The notes beneath the pieces are model-generated. The model was not told the DNA's origin. It saw nothing but the letters and a program-made list of their open reading frames with translations, and searched no databases. Source: Planctomycetota bacterium (lineage in GTDB: Bacteria > Planctomycetota > UBA1135 > GCA-002686595). Taken from it: a stretch of DNA of 64,000 nt. How positions within the stretch are numbered: the stretch's first letter is position 1; every line of letters begins with the position of its first letter. The position numbers were made by a program, and so were the translations under genes. The DNA lies in contig JADYYP010000020.1 of the NCBI GenBank assembly GCA_020853575.1, forward strand, positions 124,001-188,000, written 5' to 3'. Below are positions 15,199 through 23,376 of the stretch, one piece after another.

Positions 15199-15981
15199 TC
15201 AGATCATGAACGCGCCGCCGTTCATGTCGAGCCCCTGCCCCGTCACTCCGCGTGCATCGGGCGACACGAGCCACTGGACCATTCCGGCGACATCTTCTGG
15301 TTGCGCCATGCGTCCCAGAGGCACTGCGCCGAGCGCGATGCGCCGCGCCTCGTCGAAGCTCGTGCCCAGGGCCTGCGCCATGCCTTCGAGCCCCGAGCGC
15401 GCCATCTCGGTGTCGACCCAGCCGGGGCAGACCGCGTTGACCTGCACGTCGAGCGGAGCGAGCTCGGCCGCCAGCGCGCGCACTAGCCCCAACAGGCCGG
15501 TCTTGGACGCGCAATATCCGCTGTAGCCCGCGACCCCGATGCGCGCGAGCACCGAGGCGATCACGACCAGGTGACGCGTCTGCGGTCCAGCGGCGAGATG
15601 GCGCTGCGCCGCGCGCAAGCAGGAATAGGTTCCGATCAGGTTGGTCGCGACGAGCTGGTCGAAGCGGTCACGCGGGCCAGGAGCGTTCGGGCCGCCGATG
15701 CCACTGTTCGCGACCAAGACGTCGATCGCTCCGAAGCTCCGCGCCGCGCGCGCGAAGGCGCGGTCGACGCTGGCGCGCTTGGCGATGTCGCAGCCCTGGA
15801 CCTGGACGCGCGCACCGCGGCGGCGAGCGAGCGTCGCGGTCGCCTCCAAACGCTCGACATCGCGCGCGAGCAGCGTGAGCAAGGTGGACTTGGTCGCGAG
15901 GCGCAGCGCGATCGCGCGCCCAATGCCGGTTCCGGCACCTGTCACGACCACGTGGCGTCGACGGGTGGACTGCTTGGCCAT
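15199..15981 (-). CDS. Short-chain dehydrogenase/reductase
   Basis: A 260-residue classical SDR. The NAD(P)-binding motif TGAGTGIG spans residues 14-21, NSG is at 92-94, and the catalytic Ser-143, Tyr-156 and Lys-160 (YCASK) are all present. CPGWVDTEM and the C-terminal VTGQGLDMNGGAFMI are typical of the FabG-like branch. The substrate cannot be inferred; a 3-oxoacyl or sugar/alcohol substrate is possible. Its 3' end is 10 bases from the convergent repeat protein gene. trxB lies upstream on the same strand, 72 bases away. Confidence 0.9.
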   Translation of the reverse strand: MAKQSTRRRHVVVTGAGTGIGRAIALRLATKSTLLTLLARDVERLEATATLARRRGARVQVQGCDIAKRASVDRAFARAARSFGAIDVLVANSGIGGPNAPGPRDRFDQLVATNLIGTYSCLRAAQRHLAAGPQTRHLVVIASVLARIGVAGYSGYCASKTGLLGLVRALAAELAPLDVQVNAVCPGWVDTEMARSGLEGMAQALGTSFDEARRIALGAVPLGRMAQPEDVAGMVQWLVSPDARGVTGQGLDMNGGAFMI

Positions 15982-16053
15982 GGGGGGTCGGAGGTTCGCG
16001 GGTGGGACGATGGAGCGCGCCGTGCTCCTCGAGCGCGAGCTCGGCGCCGAAGC

Positions 16054-16989
16054 TCAGTGCGCGCCTTGGCGTTCGAGCCAGCGCTCGGCATCGATCGCGG
16101 CCATGCAGCCCATGCCCGCGGCGGTCACCGCCTGGCGATAGGTCTTGTCGCACACGTCGCCGGCCGCGAAGACGCCCTCGATCGAGGTGTACGTGCCCTG
16201 GTGCACCGTGAGGTAGCCGACCTCGTCCATCGCGAGCACGCCTTGGAACACCTCGGTGTTCGGCTTGTGGCCGATGGCGATGAACACACCGTCGGTCGGG
16301 ATCACCGACATCTCGCCGGAGCGCGTGTCCTTGACGCGCACCGAGTCGACCTTGCCCTTGGGACCGGCGAGCACCTCGACGATCTCCTTGAAGAGCAGCC
16401 AGTCGATCTTGGGATTGGCGCGCGCGCGCTCGACCATGATCTTCGAGGCCCGGAACTCGTCGCGGCGGTGCACGATCGTCACCTTGGCGCACATGCGCGT
16501 GAGGTAGTTGGCCTCCTCCATCGCCGTGTCGCCGCCGCCGACGATCAGGACGTTCTTGTTCTTGAAGAACGATCCGTCGCAGGTCGCACAGGCCGAGACG
16601 CCGTGCCCCATCAGGCGTCCCTCGCTCTCGATCCCGAGCATCTTGGCGCTGGCGCCGGTGCACACGATCACCGCGCGCGCCTGGTACTCGTTGAAATCGG
16701 TCCACAGCGTGAACGGGCGCTTCGAGAAGTCGATCTTGATCACTTGCTCGAAGATGATCTCGGTGCCGAAGCGTGCCGCCTGCGCCTTGAAGTCCTCCAT
16801 CATCGCCGGGCCCATCACTCCCTCGGGGTAACCGGGGAAGTTCTCCACGTCGTTGGTGATCGTGAGCTGTCCACCGGGCTGCATGCCCTCGAACAGCAGC
16901 GGCTTGAGGTTGGCGCGCGCGGTGTAGATCGCGGCCGTGTAGCCGGCGGGGCCGGAACCGATGATGATGACGTCGCGGACTTGGCTCAT
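16054..16989 (-). CDS. trxB: Thioredoxin reductase
   Basis: A 311-residue cytoplasmic flavoenzyme that reduces thioredoxin with NADPH. It has the FAD-binding GSGPAGYTAAIYTARA (residues 11-26), the redox-active CATC (Cys-134, Cys-137, in SACATCDGSFF), the NADPH-binding GGGDTAMEEA, and the C-terminal FAD motif GVFAAGDVCDKTYRQAVTAA. Its length is normal. The ATG at 16989 was chosen because family similarity begins there; an upstream in-frame extension would overlap the divergent gene. Confidence 0.96.
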   Translation of the reverse strand: MSQVRDVIIIGSGPAGYTAAIYTARANLKPLLFEGMQPGGQLTITNDVENFPGYPEGVMGPAMMEDFKAQAARFGTEIIFEQVIKIDFSKRPFTLWTDFNEYQARAVIVCTGASAKMLGIESEGRLMGHGVSACATCDGSFFKNKNVLIVGGGDTAMEEANYLTRMCAKVTIVHRRDEFRASKIMVERARANPKIDWLLFKEIVEVLAGPKGKVDSVRVKDTRSGEMSVIPTDGVFIAIGHKPNTEVFQGVLAMDEVGYLTVHQGTYTSIEGVFAAGDVCDKTYRQAVTAAGMGCMAAIDAERWLERQGAH

Positions 16990-17041
16990 GGGCTTGCGCT
17001 GCGCGCGAGGTTGGCGCGCGAGCCGCGCTATCTTAGGGACG

Positions 17042-18070
17042 ATGAGCGATTCGATCGAGGATGCGTGGCGCGAGCGTTTGATCGACTTGTGCGGTCGCAT
17101 CCGCGGCGGAGCGCGCGAGGCGCTGCAACGCGCGCAGGCGCTCAACGACCTGGCGAGCGTCGCCGCTCCGGTGCGCCAGGGCAAGGGCGACATCACCTAC
17201 GCCATCGACGACATCGTCGAGCGCTCGATCCACGGCTGGCTCGACGAGGTCGCCTCGCGAACGCCGCTCTCGCTGCTCACCGAAGACTCGGGCTGGATGC
17301 ACCGCGGTCCAGGCCCGCGCGGCGCCGCGGTCGAGCTGGCGGACTTCGACCACGCGGGCCCGCGCATCGCCCTCGATCCGATCGACGGCACGCGCAACCT
17401 GATGGCCGACCTGCGCTCGGCGTGGACGGTGGTGTCGTTCGCGCCGCCGGGGCACGGCCAACCGCGCTTCTCCGAGCTGACGGCGGGCATCGTGTCCGAG
17501 ATCCCCGACTCGCGCGCGGCGCGCTACCGCGTGCTGTCCGCCGCGCGGGAGCGAGCGTGCCGGCTCGAGCTGCGGGCCCTCGAGGACGACGCGCTGCTGG
17601 CCGAGCGGACGCTGGTCGCCGACACCGACGCGCGCGTCGACCGCGGCTACTTCCCCTTCTTCCGTTATGCGCCGGACCAACGGCCGGCCTTGGCGCGCAT
17701 CGAGGCCGAGTTCTTCGAGCGCCTGCGCGAGCACGAGGGCGCCGACCTGCGCCATGTGTTCGACGATCAGTACATCTCCAACGCTGGGCAGCTCGCGCAA
17801 CTCGCCTTCGGAACCTATCGAACGATCGTCGACGTGCGCGGATGGCTGGCGCGGCGCATGGGGCGCACCACGATCACCTCGAAGCCCTACGACGTCGCCG
17901 GAGCCATCGTGTGCGCGCGGGCCGCGGGTTGCGTCGTCGAGGGACCGCTCGGGACCGAGCTCGACTTCGCGCTCGACGTCGTCACGCCGGTGGATTTCGT
18001 GGGCTTCGCCAACCGCGCCAGCGCCGAACGCATGCGGCCGCACCTCGACGCGGCGCTGGGCCGCGCGTGA
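17042..18070 (+). CDS. Inositol monophosphatase-family phosphatase
   Basis: A 342-residue member of the Li-sensitive, Mg-dependent phosphatase superfamily. The metal site is visible as LTEDSG (Glu-81 region), LDPIDGTRNL (Asp-112, Asp-115) and YDVAGAIVCARAAG (the WDxAAG equivalent, with Tyr for Trp). It is longer than the roughly 265-residue SuhB/IMPase type because of an inserted region at about residues 190-240 (DARVDRGYFPFFRYAPDQ). Substrate unknown; inositol phosphate, PAP or sugar phosphates are candidates. The gene is divergent from trxB with only 52 bases between starts. Confidence 0.85.
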   Translation: MSDSIEDAWRERLIDLCGRIRGGAREALQRAQALNDLASVAAPVRQGKGDITYAIDDIVERSIHGWLDEVASRTPLSLLTEDSGWMHRGPGPRGAAVELADFDHAGPRIALDPIDGTRNLMADLRSAWTVVSFAPPGHGQPRFSELTAGIVSEIPDSRAARYRVLSAARERACRLELRALEDDALLAERTLVADTDARVDRGYFPFFRYAPDQRPALARIEAEFFERLREHEGADLRHVFDDQYISNAGQLAQLAFGTYRTIVDVRGWLARRMGRTTITSKPYDVAGAIVCARAAGCVVEGPLGTELDFALDVVTPVDFVGFANRASAERMRPHLDAALGRA

Positions 18071-18299
18071 ACGCGAGCTAGGCCGCGCGAGCGACCGCGC
18101 GCATCGGTGGAGCGGCACTCCTCGTCGATCGCGAGCGCCAACACTTCGCTGAGCGAGCCTGACCCGCCAACGCCAGTCGCGGGTCGACCCGCCCACGTTT
18201 GCCGCGACCGACCCGACGAGTTGCACGCGCACCGCCTCGAAGGCCTCCGGGGCCGGGACCGCGCGCTGCGGCTCGGCTACGCCACTGCGTTGGCGTCAC

Positions 18300-18806
18300 T
18301 CAATAGTCTGAGGCAAGCCCAATGAACGCACCGTCGCTGGCGCGCACGATGTCGTCCTGACTGGGCGCTGCGGTGAGCGGGCCAACGCTCTCTCCGTCGG
18401 GCCCGCTGCTGAAGAGGTCGTAGGCACTGTTGAGCGGGACGAGAAAGCGGTCGCTGCGCGCGAGGCCCGCGACTTCGGCGGCATTTGTGCCGCCTGCGCC
18501 ACGTCCGGCGAACGCGAGGTCGAAGACCACGAACTGGTAGGGATGTCCCCAAGGATCGCTGGTCTCGCCACGGTCGATATCGGCGAGCGTGTCGGGCAAG
18601 ACGCCCCGGCGCATCTTGTACCTGTCGATCTCGTTCATCAGCAGGTTGACCTCGCGAATGGCGACGGCATTGCGCGCCACGGTCACGGCGGACTGGTAGC
18701 GCGGCACGGCCAGCGCAGCGAGCACTCCGAGGATCGCGACCACGAGCATGAACTCGACCAACGTGAAAGCGCGACGTGCACGCGGGAGCGCGCTCGTCCA
18801 ATACAC
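18300..18806 (-). CDS. GspG-like type II secretion/type IV pseudopilin
   Basis: A 168-residue prepilin-type protein. The cleavage/methylation motif ARRA-FTLVEFMLVVAILGVLAAL gives Phe-14 as the mature N-terminus with Glu at +5. The residue before the cut is Ala, not the usual Gly. The GspG signature follows: SDPWGHPYQF, then YDLFSSGPDGES and the Asp-rich SQDDIVRASDG that binds calcium in major pseudopilins. The start is not certain. I chose the GTG at 18806 for a normal short leader; GTG codons at 18824 and 18830 are alternatives. It follows the HAMP protein by 41 bases. Confidence 0.75.
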   Translation of the reverse strand: MYWTSALPRARRAFTLVEFMLVVAILGVLAALAVPRYQSAVTVARNAVAIREVNLLMNEIDRYKMRRGVLPDTLADIDRGETSDPWGHPYQFVVFDLAFAGRGAGGTNAAEVAGLARSDRFLVPLNSAYDLFSSGPDGESVGPLTAAPSQDDIVRASDGAFIGLASDY

Positions 18807-18847
18807 GCGGAATGTCGACTGCACGTCCACGGTGATTTCGCGCCCGT

Positions 18848-19561
18848 TCAGCTGCTCTGCGTGGTGTTCGCGCTGGCCATCGGCCGCTCGCTCGCCTGGC
18901 GCGCGTCGAGCTTCGCTCCCGAGCGCGGAAGAGCGGCCGGCGGTTCCGAGCCCGACGGTTCGTCCGCCACGTCGTCGCTCGCCGCGAGGTCGATGCTCGC
19001 GAGCTGATGCTCGAGCAGCGACGCGGCGACGTTGAGCTCCTGCCAGTCGGCGTGACCGCGGACGTCGGGACCCAGCTCGCGCGACTCCGACAGGCGCCGC
19101 AGCGCCGCGCTCACGCGCGTCTGCAGTTCCTTGGTGCTCTCGACGTGTCCGCGCGCGGCCGTGAGCATGCGGTTCATCTCGTCCGCTTCCTCGATCAGCA
19201 TGTCGCCCTTGCGCAAGTGGATCGCGCGCGGCAGGCGACCCTCGGTGATGTCGCGCATCGTCACCCGCAGGCGGTAGATCGGTCCCGCGATGCGGTGCGT
19301 CACGTACATCTGATGGACGATGTAGATCGCGCCGATGACCGCGAAACCAGGCCAAAAACGTGCGTGCAGGCGCAGCAGCTCGTGGGCGACGTCGCTGCGC
19401 GCCGCGGCGCTGATCGTGTCGTCGTTGAGGCGCGCGACGAGCGGCCAGAAGATGACGGCGCCCAAGCACAGGGCGAGCGCCACCAAGTACACGAAGCTCA
19501 ACATCATCAGACGCGCTTGCAGCGCGCTGATCAGGATTCGCGAACGGGTGTATTGGCTCAT
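18848..19561 (-). CDS. Two-helix membrane protein with HAMP domain, no output domain
   Basis: A 237-residue protein with transmembrane helices at about residues 21-41 and 70-87, a short periplasmic segment between, and a HAMP linker at about 88-140 (HRIAGPIYRLRVTMRDITEGRL ... EADEMNRML, split here). After it come a helical stretch (TRVSAALRRLSESRELG) and a low-complexity Ala/Ser/Pro tail. No kinase, cyclase or methyl-accepting domain follows, so it may pass a conformational signal to a partner. The ATG overlaps the stop of the upstream lipoprotein gene (ATGA), indicating translational coupling. It precedes the pseudopilin gene. Confidence 0.75.
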   Translation of the reverse strand: MSQYTRSRILISALQARLMMLSFVYLVALALCLGAVIFWPLVARLNDDTISAAARSDVAHELLRLHARFWPGFAVIGAIYIVHQMYVTHRIAGPIYRLRVTMRDITEGRLPRAIHLRKGDMLIEEADEMNRMLTAARGHVESTKELQTRVSAALRRLSESRELGPDVRGHADWQELNVAASLLEHQLASIDLAASDDVADEPSGSEPPAALPRSGAKLDARQASERPMASANTTQSS

Positions 19562-19977
19562 TGCGGCATGCTTCCCTTGTGCCAGACGACATCGCGGTTC
19601 GCCCCGAAGTACAGGAGCCCGCGCTTCTCGACGAACGCCAGGCCGAGCTGGCTCTCCAGACCGCTCTCGTCGACGTAGTGCACGACGAAGCGACGCTCGA
19701 AACCGTCGAGCGCCAGCTCCTCCACGTCGTGGACGCGCACGGCTTGCTCCCCCGCTGCGCCCTGGCTCCAGCGCAGGTCGCCGCCGGGCTCGATGCGCAC
19801 GTAGCGGTCCGCGTAGCGCCGATCGCTGGCGCGCCACACGCCGAGCAGCTCATCGGGCATGGCCCGCGGCTCGTGCAGGCACGCACTGAGTACCGCGGCG
19901 AGCGCCAGGCTCGCCGCCGTGGACAGCACGCGAATTCGACAACGAGATCGGTCCATGGATCGAGGGATCGCGAACAT
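19558..19977 (-). CDS. Small lipoprotein of unknown function
   Basis: A 139-residue protein with a lipoprotein signal (LALAAVLSAC; the Cys is the predicted lipidated residue). The mature part of about 105 residues has alternating strands: DELLGVWRASDRRYADRYVRIEPGG, FVVHYVDESGLESQ, LLYFGANRDVVWHKG (each split by turns). This pattern recalls small lipocalin-like eight-stranded barrels, but it is not diagnostic. An internal ATG at 19956 also gives a proper signal and may be the true start. It is the first gene of a three-gene unit with the HAMP protein and pseudopilin. Confidence 0.65.
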   Translation of the reverse strand: MFAIPRSMDRSRCRIRVLSTAASLALAAVLSACLHEPRAMPDELLGVWRASDRRYADRYVRIEPGGDLRWSQGAAGEQAVRVHDVEELALDGFERRFVVHYVDESGLESQLGLAFVEKRGLLYFGANRDVVWHKGSMPQ

Positions 19978-20120
19978 GCCAGTGCGGAACGGAAGGGATC
20001 GACGCGCTCGGGGCTATCGACCGGGTCGGCTCCGGGCGTGAGTCGCGACGCCGAACCGCCGGCCGCGTGTCTCGCGCTTGGAACGGCCGATTCACGCAGC
20101 CGTCCGATGCCTCACCCCGC

Positions 20121-20137
20121 CGCTCCACCGTGGAGCG
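20121..20137 (-). terminator. Short GC-rich hairpin after the SGNH gene
   Basis: CGCTCCA (20121-20127) and TGGAGCG (20131-20137) form a 7-bp stem with a 3-base loop, 10 bases downstream of the stop at 20147 on the minus strand. No T-run follows, so it is a weak candidate for a terminator or 3'-end stem. Confidence 0.35.
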
Positions 20138-20146
20138 CGGGCCAGC

Positions 20147-21262
20147 TCAGCGCGCGGAACGGACGTAGTGCTCGGCCAACGCGCGCGAGGCGAATTCGGC
20201 ACCCTGGACGCTCAGGTGCCCGGGGTCTTGGAAGCTCTCCTCGCGGTACAGGACGGACTTGTCCTGCGAGCACAGCTCCGCCAACGATTCGTAGAACTCG
20301 ATCTGCGACGGACGCAAGGGGCGCCCGCGAAAGTTGGGCTGATCGAGGAACACCAAGCGGATCCCGTGCGCTCGGCACAGGCGCGCGAGCTCCACGGCGT
20401 ACTCGCGCGTGGCCGCGAAGCGCTCGGGTGACGCGAATTCGTCCTCGCCCTTCCACTGCGCGGCCACGGCGTCCTCGAAGGACACGCGAGCCGCTTGCGC
20501 CGCGAGCTTGAGCTTGCCCTCCTGGCCCTCGAGAGAATCCGGCGCGATGCGCAGGAAGCCGCGCTCGGCGACCTGAGCGGCGACGACCTCATCGAATGCG
20601 CTCACGCCAGGCTTCCAGTACGGACGGTGCGCGGAGTTGAGCGCGGCATTGAATGCAGCGCGCACGCAGTCCTCCGCTCCGCGTCCGAGAACGTCGAGCG
20701 CGAGCTCGAGGTGCAACGTGCGTCGGTCCAGCTCCCGGAACAGGCCCAGCGGGTCGACCAGCGGCGGGTCCTTCTGGCGTCGCGCGAATTCCCTGTGGTC
20801 GCGCGCCAGGTACGGATGAGTGCCGAGCACGCGCAGCGCGTCGCTCGCGTCCATGAAGCGCGCCAGCGTCTCGTGCGGATACTCCGGCAGGTCCGACGTG
20901 ACGCCGCAGTCGATGTACACGGCGCGCGGCGCCTCGTGGTGCTCGAGCCACTTCTCGAGGGTCAAGAACGCGATGTGCCGTGCGTTGCCCAGCGTCGACA
21001 AATTGAGCGAACGCACCTCGCGGCCGGCGAGCTCGCTGGCGCGCGCGTCGAACACGGCCGGGACCACGCCGCGCGCGGTCTGCGAGCTGCCGATGAACAG
21101 CACCTCGGCCGATTGCTCGCCGCGCACCAGCTCGCGCACCACGGCATGGCGCTCGTCGCTGCACAGGCCGAGCAACTGGCGCTGAGCGACGAAGTAGGCA
21201 ACGGCGCAGAACGCCACGTACCACAGCGCCGCGCGCATCGATTTGGAGCTCCAGGCGTTCAT
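20147..21262 (-). CDS. SGNH-like (AlgX/AlgJ/DltD-type) membrane-anchored partner of an MBOAT acyltransferase
   Basis: A 371-residue protein with one N-terminal transmembrane helix (about residues 10-27) and an extracytoplasmic SGNH-hydrolase-like domain. The nucleophile block is LFIGSSQTARGV (Ser in GSS), and the C-terminal Asp/His block is DPGHLSVQGAEFAS. In AlgI/AlgJ- and DltB/DltD-type systems such proteins receive acyl groups from the MBOAT channel and transfer them to a polymer. That role is inferred from pairing: the MBOAT gene ends 71 bases upstream. GGGAG eight bases before the ATG supports this start. Confidence 0.75.
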   Translation of the reverse strand: MNAWSSKSMRAALWYVAFCAVAYFVAQRQLLGLCSDERHAVVRELVRGEQSAEVLFIGSSQTARGVVPAVFDARASELAGREVRSLNLSTLGNARHIAFLTLEKWLEHHEAPRAVYIDCGVTSDLPEYPHETLARFMDASDALRVLGTHPYLARDHREFARRQKDPPLVDPLGLFRELDRRTLHLELALDVLGRGAEDCVRAAFNAALNSAHRPYWKPGVSAFDEVVAAQVAERGFLRIAPDSLEGQEGKLKLAAQAARVSFEDAVAAQWKGEDEFASPERFAATREYAVELARLCRAHGIRLVFLDQPNFRGRPLRPSQIEFYESLAELCSQDKSVLYREESFQDPGHLSVQGAEFASRALAEHYVRSAR

Positions 21263-21333
21263 CGCCGACGCTCCCTGCGCGCCGCAAGGCGTGCATTGTT
21301 GGTGGTGGCGGTCGGGGTCGTGGACATGGCGAC

Positions 21334-22782
21334 TCAGAACTGGAAGTAGATGAACGGTGCCTTGGCGTAGGACAACGCGGCGAGCGCACCGGTGAACACG
21401 CACAGGCCGAGCCCCTGAACCGGGGCGGGCAATGCCATCCACGCGTCGCGCGCGCGCTCGTGGATCCAGCGCTTGGGGGTGAAGTGGATCACGGCCGCAA
21501 CGGCGAGCGCGATCAAGCCCGAGCTCGAGAGCGCCGCGCTTCCAGCGGCGCGACTGCACAGCAGCTCGAGCATCTCGAACGAGCCCTGCAACCCGCGCTT
21601 GCCCTCGGCCAACGTGCCGTTGCGGAAGAACAGCATGCTCAACGCCACGAGATTGAAGATCCACGCGCGGCGGGCCACGCGCTCCCACAGCGGCCGGGCG
21701 TCGAGCTGCTCCTTGGTCTGCGGCCTGCGGAAGGCCACGCCGACGAAGGTGAACACGCCGTGCATCAGTCCCCAGAGCACGTAGTTCCAACCCGCGCCGT
21801 GCCACAACCCGGTGAGGAACATCGTGGCCATCATGTTGCGCAGGAACTCGAGTCGGTGCGCGCCGCGCCCGCCGAGCGGCAAGAACACGTAGTCGCGGAA
21901 CCACGTCGACAGCGACATGTGCCAGCGGCGCCAGAACTCCGAGATCGACTGCGCCAGGAACGGCCGATCGAAGTTGAGGCACAGCTCGTATCCGAGGATC
22001 GCCGCCGCGCCGATGGCGATGTCGGAGTAGGCCGAGAAGTCCAGGTAGAACTGGAACAGCGCGCCCCACACGCCGAGCACGATGCCACCGGCGCCGAAGC
22101 TCTCGGGCCGGGCGAACACGGGCTCGACCAGCTGCACGCCGACCGTGTCCGCGAGCAGCACCTTCTTCGCCAACCCGCACAGGATCAGGAACAAGCCGCG
22201 CGCGGCCTGGGACTCGTCGAAGCGCGCCGGCCGCGCCAACTGCGGGAGGAAGTCGCTCGCGCGCACGATCGGGCCTGCGACGAGCTGCGGGAAGAACGTG
22301 ACGAACAGCATGAACTCGAGCAGCGAGCGCGTCGGTGCGAGTTGCCGGCGGTAGACGTCGATCGTGTAGGACAGCGTCTGGAAGGTGTAGAACGAGATGC
22401 CGGCAGGCAGCACGATCTCCCACGGCACCCAACGCGCCGCGCCTTCGAACCCCAGTCGCGCGCAGCCCGCCGCGACGTTCTCGGCGAAGAAATTGAAGTA
22501 CTTGAAGAAGCCCAACAGGCCCAAGTTGCCGACCAAGGAAAGCGCCAGCAGCGCCTTGCGTTGGCCCGCGCGCTCCGTGCGACCGAGCGCCAGACCACAG
22601 CAGTAGTCGAGCAGGCTCGAGAGCACGATCAGCACGATGAACTTCGCGTTCCAGCTCATGTAGAACACGCAGCTCGCCGCGCACAGCCACAGGTAGCGGG
22701 CCTTCGTCCAGCGCGCGATCGCCCAATGGACGAACACCACCGCCAGGAAGAAGAACACGAACTCAGTCGAGTTGAACGACAT
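21334..22782 (-). CDS. MBOAT-family O-acyltransferase (AlgI/DltB-like)
   Basis: A 482-residue polytopic inner-membrane protein of AlgI length. Family features are GFFKYFNFF, PAGISFYTFQTLSYTIDVYR, FPQLVAGPIVR, the amphipathic FWRRWHMSLSTWFRDYVFLPLGG, and the conserved histidine in TGLWHGAGWNYVLWG, the channel residue essential for acyl transfer in the family. It moves acyl (often acetyl) groups across the membrane to an envelope glycan, with the SGNH-like protein encoded next door. The polymer modified cannot be told from the sequence. Both genes form a minus-strand pair. Confidence 0.92.
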   Translation of the reverse strand: MSFNSTEFVFFFLAVVFVHWAIARWTKARYLWLCAASCVFYMSWNAKFIVLIVLSSLLDYCCGLALGRTERAGQRKALLALSLVGNLGLLGFFKYFNFFAENVAAGCARLGFEGAARWVPWEIVLPAGISFYTFQTLSYTIDVYRRQLAPTRSLLEFMLFVTFFPQLVAGPIVRASDFLPQLARPARFDESQAARGLFLILCGLAKKVLLADTVGVQLVEPVFARPESFGAGGIVLGVWGALFQFYLDFSAYSDIAIGAAAILGYELCLNFDRPFLAQSISEFWRRWHMSLSTWFRDYVFLPLGGRGAHRLEFLRNMMATMFLTGLWHGAGWNYVLWGLMHGVFTFVGVAFRRPQTKEQLDARPLWERVARRAWIFNLVALSMLFFRNGTLAEGKRGLQGSFEMLELLCSRAAGSAALSSSGLIALAVAAVIHFTPKRWIHERARDAWMALPAPVQGLGLCVFTGALAALSYAKAPFIYFQF

Positions 22783-22803
22783 CGCGGCCTGGCTCGAACC
22801 GTA

Positions 22804-23376
22804 TCACGCGAGCCGTTCTTCGTTCCACGGATCCGCGCCGGCGTGGAAGCCGCGGCGCTCCCAATAGCCCGGCACGTCGTCGTGCACGACTTCGATCCCG
22901 CGCAGCCACTTGAGCGACTTGCGGCCGTACTTGGCCGGAACGACCAGCCGCAGCGGGCCTCCGTGCAAGAGCTCGAGCGCTGCTCCGTCGCGAGCCGTGG
23001 CCAGCAGGGCGTCGGGCGCGAGCGCGCTGGCGAGGTCCAGTGAGGTGTCGTAGCGCACTCCGTCGGTGAAGCGCACGAAGCGCGCCTGAGGCGTCGGCTT
23101 GGCGAAGCTCAGGACGTCCGCCAAACGCACGCCGCGCCAACGGACCCGGCGCACGCTCCATCCGGATCCGGCATGGAAATCGGCCTCGATGTCGACGGTC
23201 GACATGCGCAGCAACTCGTCGAGGCTCCACAGGTTGGGGCGCTCGATCGCACCCATCAGGGTCAGCGTCCAGGTCGATCCGTCGAACGGCGGCGGGTCGC
23301 CGACGTGGCGCACGGGCAAGCGCTCGACGGCTCGCTGACCGGGCGGCAGCTCGGTCGGACGCTGGGCGGACTTCAC
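22804..23376 (-). CDS. Sulfite-oxidase-fold molybdopterin-binding-like protein lacking the Mo-ligand Cys
   Basis: A 190-residue protein covering one oxidoreductase molybdopterin-binding domain (DGSTWTLTLMGAIERP at the start, RWRGVRLADVLSFA, HGGPLRLVVPAKYGRKSLKWLRGIEV, YWERRGFH at the end). In this family the Mo-coordinating Cys lies in a motif close to DFHCVTGWS. Here residues 66-74 are DFHAGSGWS, so Ala-69 replaces the Cys. There is no signal peptide, and no cytochrome or dimerisation domain. The start is GTG 23376, overlapping the histidine kinase stop as GTGA. Either a cofactor-free binding protein or an altered Mo site is possible. Confidence 0.8.
   Translation of the reverse strand: MKSAQRPTELPPGQRAVERLPVRHVGDPPPFDGSTWTLTLMGAIERPNLWSLDELLRMSTVDIEADFHAGSGWSVRRVRWRGVRLADVLSFAKPTPQARFVRFTDGVRYDTSLDLASALAPDALLATARDGAALELLHGGPLRLVVPAKYGRKSLKWLRGIEVVHDDVPGYWERRGFHAGADPWNEERLA

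Noticed and set aside
18071..18299. Possible small gene between the inositol-phosphatase-family gene and the pseudopilin gene
   Set aside because: The only frame (73 codons, minus strand) is Arg/Ala-rich with no signal, motif or ribosome binding site.
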